From the NCBI GenBank assembly GCA_020137815.1, contig CM035353.1, forward strand, positions 8,277,298 through 8,341,297: a stretch of 64,000 bases of DNA, given 5' to 3'. The position numbers and the translations under genes were made by a program. Shown here piece by piece: positions 60,901 to 64,000 of the stretch. How positions within the stretch are numbered: the stretch's first letter is position 1; each line of letters starts with the position of its first letter. Origin of the DNA: Hormiphora californensis (Eukaryota > Ctenophora > Tentaculata > Cydippida > Pleurobrachiidae). Under the pieces are notes generated by a model. The model worked only from the letters and a program-made list of their open reading frames with translations, did no database searches and was not told the DNA's origin.

Positions 60901-63900
60901 ACACTTTTCGACTTTGGAAAGAAGGGGGCCCCCGAAAGAAGGTAACACACAATACCAAAATATACAGATAAAAGTGAAGCAAATTGAAACTGTTTCAAAC
61001 AGTTACCTGATCCAAGGAAATCAGCGACTGTGTGAGTGTTAACAAACAACCTGAATGTCCTGATCTTTTCAGCTGGGATGGAGTTTTGTAGCGCCTCTAA
61101 ACTAACCCCTGACATCACTGAATCCGTACTGGAGAGAAAGGAGAAGTTGTTGAGTGAACGAAATATTAGTATGTACCAGGAATCAGGACTAGGAGGATCG
61201 GCGATCGTAGCAGGGATCTAATCCTGGCATACCAGAACCCAAAACTATAACACACCGTTTTTCAGGTCGTTGAAGTATGTTGATCAGGGGTTGCTGTGGC
61301 TGGGGTGTTAGGTTGGAGACGAAGGGGGAATTACGGACTTTGGTTCCACCCTCATAGTCACTTTTTAGGGACACCCGCTTACTGTGGGACAGGGACGGGG
61401 CCACCGAGTTAGCTCGGGATTCCTCCAACTGAAACGAATATTTTCATTATTTTAAACCAAAGACACAAGGATTATTTCTATCCGAAAGATAAAATATTGA
61501 ATTTCCCCAGACCTGAATTGGAGTGTTGATAATCGGGACACCGGAAGTGGCACTTTTGAAGATTCTCGTATCCTTAGCTGAAATCCGCACGGCTTCCGTG
61601 GCCTGAGTAAATTGTAATTACACTTACTATCACATGATATTTATAAGTCCAGTAAAAAGTAAACGTAACTTCACATGAAATTCCATTGTTACCTGTCTGG
61701 CGGCGCCAGACCCCCATTTGATTCTCGTGCGACAGTGCGCTTAGATGTGGTCGCGGCGCCAGACAGATTGTTTTGTATTGTTCAACAGCACAAAGAGTGT
61801 TACCTGCATAAAGTTTATGGCATTGCTAAGCATTTGGAGCATAGTGGTCTTGCCTGTAGCAGTTGATCCTACCAGTAGGACACATTTCCTATTCTGTATT
61901 ACGTGGTATAACTCCAGAGTCTGCGGGAATTAGTTGATGCATTAGTAGAGAGGGAGAGAGAGATAGTGTGAGAGTGAGATATCATCAGATAGAGGGCCGG
62001 TTACCTTCTCAATAAGAACGGGTACTACTTCACACTTGTTGCTTTCGAATTGTTCCAAGACCATTGCTCTGACACGAGGTGGAACATTGATGTTGTACAC
62101 GTGCGAAACAGACAGGGGGAACACTTCTTGAAGCACCTAGAAAATGAGAAAATTGTTGAGATAGGAAGAGAACAAAACTAAAATGATCACCGTCATTATG
62201 AGTCACTAAATTAGTTCAACCCTCAGTTGTACCTGTTTCATCAGGCCCCGTTGTTGAGTGGCCAGCATGGGTGTTAGAGCGCTGACAATCGCCTCAATTA
62301 GTAACCTCTCCTCCTCTATCTGCGTTACTGTTTCTTCCACAGAGGACACTGACACACTACTCAGATTCTCACTGTTTGTATCCTAACGAGAGAGAGAGAG
62401 AGAGAGGGGATCAAAGTTATGTAAATACTTCAGGCAATAAGTAGGTTAAATCAGGGTGTCCCCTTGCCTGGTAGGAATGCTTTTGCCCCCCCCCTGTGTA
62501 CTTACATTTGAAGCGAGGGAGAGGGTAGCGTAGTTTAGAATTGTTTTAACGATGGGTAACGTAAACAAATCAATATCAGACACCTGGGGAACAGTGGGGG
62601 ATCAGTCTAACAATCATCATATTTTGAGTGCAGCGACATTTCACATTCTCTTTACCACTCTCTCATTCTCTCTACCCCTCTCTCATTCTCTCTACCCCTC
62701 TCTCATTCTCTCTACCCCTCTCTCATTCTCTCTACCCCTCTCTCATTCTCTCTACCCCTCTCTCATTCTCTCTACCCCTCTCTCATTCTCTCTACCCCTC
62801 TCTCATTCCCTCTACCCCTCTCTCATTCTCTCTACCCCTCTCTCATTCTCTCACGGCCCCCTACCATTGGGTCGAGGTACGTCAGGAAACATGACAACTT
62901 GGTAGTAAGGTGCTCGTATCTTCTGTAACCACTAGAGATGAGTTTAGCTACAATGATCTTCTCAAGCTCTGGCATGACCATCACCATTGAACGACAACAC
63001 TCCTAGAGAGAAGGGGGTGTTACCAATATGAGAAATGGGGAGGGGGTAATGTTGTGTGAAGTTCATATTGTTTGTTCTCCAAAAAGGTTTTCTAACCGAG
63101 AGATTGAAAGGAAGGATTTGGGTTGAGGGAAGGGTCAGGGCGCAGAAGAATGATGAACTGGCAGCAGTTAGTCGCTCTCCAATAGTAATATTTCCCAGAA
63201 AGTTAGGAACCACTCCTCCCACCGGGGGTGAGGGTGCTATTGCCTTGGAAACGGTATCCGGACGACGGTGATGATTCGTCAAGTGGTCCTGGAGTTGGAA
63301 TATTTGAAAAAAGTGGTCAGTCAAAGAAAATATAGATCCGGTTGATAAATTGAATCAGCTGATTCGATATAGGACCGATAAATGAGGGTACAGCGGGTAA
63401 CCAGCTAATCAGTTAATTAACATGCCTACCTGGATATCCCTGTTGACCCGTGACACAGGCTCCTGAGAGAAGGACCGAGTCCCATCCACCTGTGATGGGA
63501 TGGTAGGGCATGCCCGTTCTCTGTAGATAGGAGCATCCACAAGGGACGTGTAACCGTGGTGGATATTCTGGAGTATCTGACCTAGTTCAGATAATAGCTC
63601 ACATTCCTTAAACATCCTCACCACCAACCAGCACCCTGTAATGGGGGGAGGAGTTCCAGTGAGTAAGAGTGGGGGGGGGGGCAACCTTAATAATCTGTCA
63701 TTGGATATGACGATGAGACTTGGAATATTACCTGTCTGTATAAGTCCAGATAGTAGGTCCCCCATTAGGATCGGTTGGAGGGTATCTGAATACTCGACAC
63801 AATACCGTCCCAGCATCTGAAACAATGACGTCTCCATAGTTACCAGTTCAGTTGCTATGATGTCATGGTTCAGTTGCTATGACAACCTTACAATGTGAAC

Positions 63901-64000
63901 TTACGTTTGCGTAGTCTTTGATGGTTTCAAACTTTCCAGAGTGACTAGGTCCCGTAATGGCGAGGGTATGTCGTAGAGTTATTGCTGATGCTATGCTGCA
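48919..64000 (-). CDS. Dynein heavy chain motor, DNHD1-like, partial (AAA1 to C-terminus)
   Basis: About 40 exons, all joining in phase, give 2830 residues and a stop at 48919-48921; the N-terminal tail lies beyond the window. Order: AAA1, AAA2, AAA3, AAA4, coiled-coil stalk with microtubule-binding domain, AAA5, AAA6, C-terminal domain, the layout of a dynein motor. AAA1 is degenerate: Walker A reads GPSHSGKF (Thr/Ser after Lys replaced by Phe) and the Walker B region reads CWLVVRMFKE instead of a hydrophobic-D-E pattern. AAA2 (GSTATGKTT) and AAA3 (GPSASGKSS) keep normal Walker A motifs; AAA4 has GPKGSGRK. Loss of the main ATPase site fits DNHD1, a divergent heavy chain needed for sperm flagella in mammals, but the assignment to DNHD1 rather than another divergent heavy chain is from memory. 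No frameshift is needed in this gene. Confidence 0.8.
52766..53614. mobile_element. Element with G-run ends in a dynein intron, 7-bp TSD
   Basis: Left end C(G)25 then CCAACG...ATTTTTTATATAT; right end is the inverted counterpart, ending in (C)16. GTTAACT flanks both sides (52759-52765, 53615-53621). The interior has AT-rich arms around two direct copies of ACCTCTCTTCACCAGTTCTA (about 53178 and 53271). The right flank is part of the splice donor region of the 53625-54896 exon. Confidence 0.75.
54994..55020. other. Short palindrome in a dynein intron
   Basis: CTGGCTAGTGC-GAA-GCACTAGCCAG, perfect 11-bp arms. Confidence 0.8.
55324..59790 (-). other. Dynein exons 17-30: AAA3 and AAA4
   Basis: Exons 59679-59790, 59414-59567, 59182-59305, 58972-59058 (AAA3 Walker A VIVGPSASGKSS), 58714-58855, 58197-58340, 57843-57989 (IVLCWLDDFPAYN, Walker B region), 57502-57720, 57379-57413 (35 bp), 56808-57090, 56509-56614, 56174-56330 (AAA4 Walker A HSIMLGPKGSGRK), 55648-56037 and 55324-55516. 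Confidence 0.78.
61688..61775. mobile_element. Palindromic mini-element, TCTGTCTGGCG family, in a dynein intron
   Basis: CTGTCTGGCGGCGCCAGAC at the left and GCGGCGCCAGACAG at the right; interior GATTCTCGTGCGACAGTGCG. Related to 46172-46236. Confidence 0.65.
62645..62852 (+). repeat. 20-bp minisatellite in a dynein intron
   Basis: About ten near-perfect copies of TCTCATTCTCTCTACCCCTC. Confidence 0.95.

Larger units (their letters stand above)
59984..64000 (-). other. Dynein exons 1-16: AAA1 and AAA2
   Basis: Exons 63905-64000 (open at the edge), 63732-63816, 63430-63635, 63097-63288, 62865-63002, 62506-62583, 62233-62382, 62005-62136, 61804-61920, 61513-61602, 61233-61428, 61007-61128, 60775-60857, 60548-60651, 60300-60425, 59984-60140. 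AAA1 Walker A is in the first, its B region in the third. AAA2 Walker A GSTATGKTTML is in 61804-61920 and its B region WVILDGNLEVYMES in 60548-60651. A Ser-rich insert (SRANSVAPSLSHSKRVSLKS) sits in 61233-61428. Confidence 0.8.

Overview
The window is nuclear DNA from a multicellular animal with a compact genome. Its genes are split by GT-AG introns, mostly 60-200 bp, and every recognised gene reads on the minus strand. It carries metazoan families (SAND-domain factor, tubulin glycylase TTLL3/8, ALG10, selenoprotein W, calbindin-type EF-hand protein, dynein heavy chain). Short introns, gene gaps of 150-350 bp and apparent +1 frameshifts would fit a sponge, possibly a glass sponge, but that placement is inference only.

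Layout from left to right: palindromic mini-elements (about 208-586); a SAND gene (1414-2296); a long stretch of (CT)n/(GA)n and homopolymer-rich, probably poor-quality sequence (2640-6500); a small Lys-rich protein gene (6711-9015) with a cluster of designed-looking hairpins in its intron (8437-8617); TTLL3/8 (11097-14520); a LINE remnant enclosed by perfect 173-bp inverted repeats (14915-17029) and more palindromic elements (17287-17645); then a head-to-tail housekeeping cluster: ALG10, selenoprotein W with a SECIS element, RPS26, NAA50 and RPS10 (17834-24755). Next come two large foldback elements: 25561-27989, packed with GGCGCC palindromes and flanked by an 8-bp target duplication, and 28946-32071, lying inside the last intron of a calbindin-type gene. 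That gene has seven shared exons (28542-33704) and at least five candidate alternative first coding exons spread over 35.5-45.6 kb, all ending in the same splice phase. The right quarter (48919-64000) holds about 40 exons of a dynein heavy chain motor whose AAA1 site is degenerate (DNHD1-like).

Most interesting: (1) two genes (SAND, ALG10) and probably a third (TTLL3/8) need a +1 frame change, in the first two exactly at an in-frame TAG/TAA, pointing to stop-associated +1 frameshifting; (2) selenoprotein W with an in-frame UGA in Cys-Gly-Val-Sec and a complete form-2 SECIS; (3) the phase-matched battery of calbindin first exons; (4) tandem hairpins with different stems but the same loop; (5) foldback elements carrying about twenty perfect palindromes of the E2F type and a motif shared by otherwise unrelated palindromic elements.

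Several genes act around the cilium or cytoskeleton (tubulin glycylation, dynein), others in protein synthesis and maturation (RPS10, RPS26, NAA50, ALG10). Nothing in the sequence shows that they are co-regulated, apart from the tight spacing of the 17.8-24.8 kb cluster.
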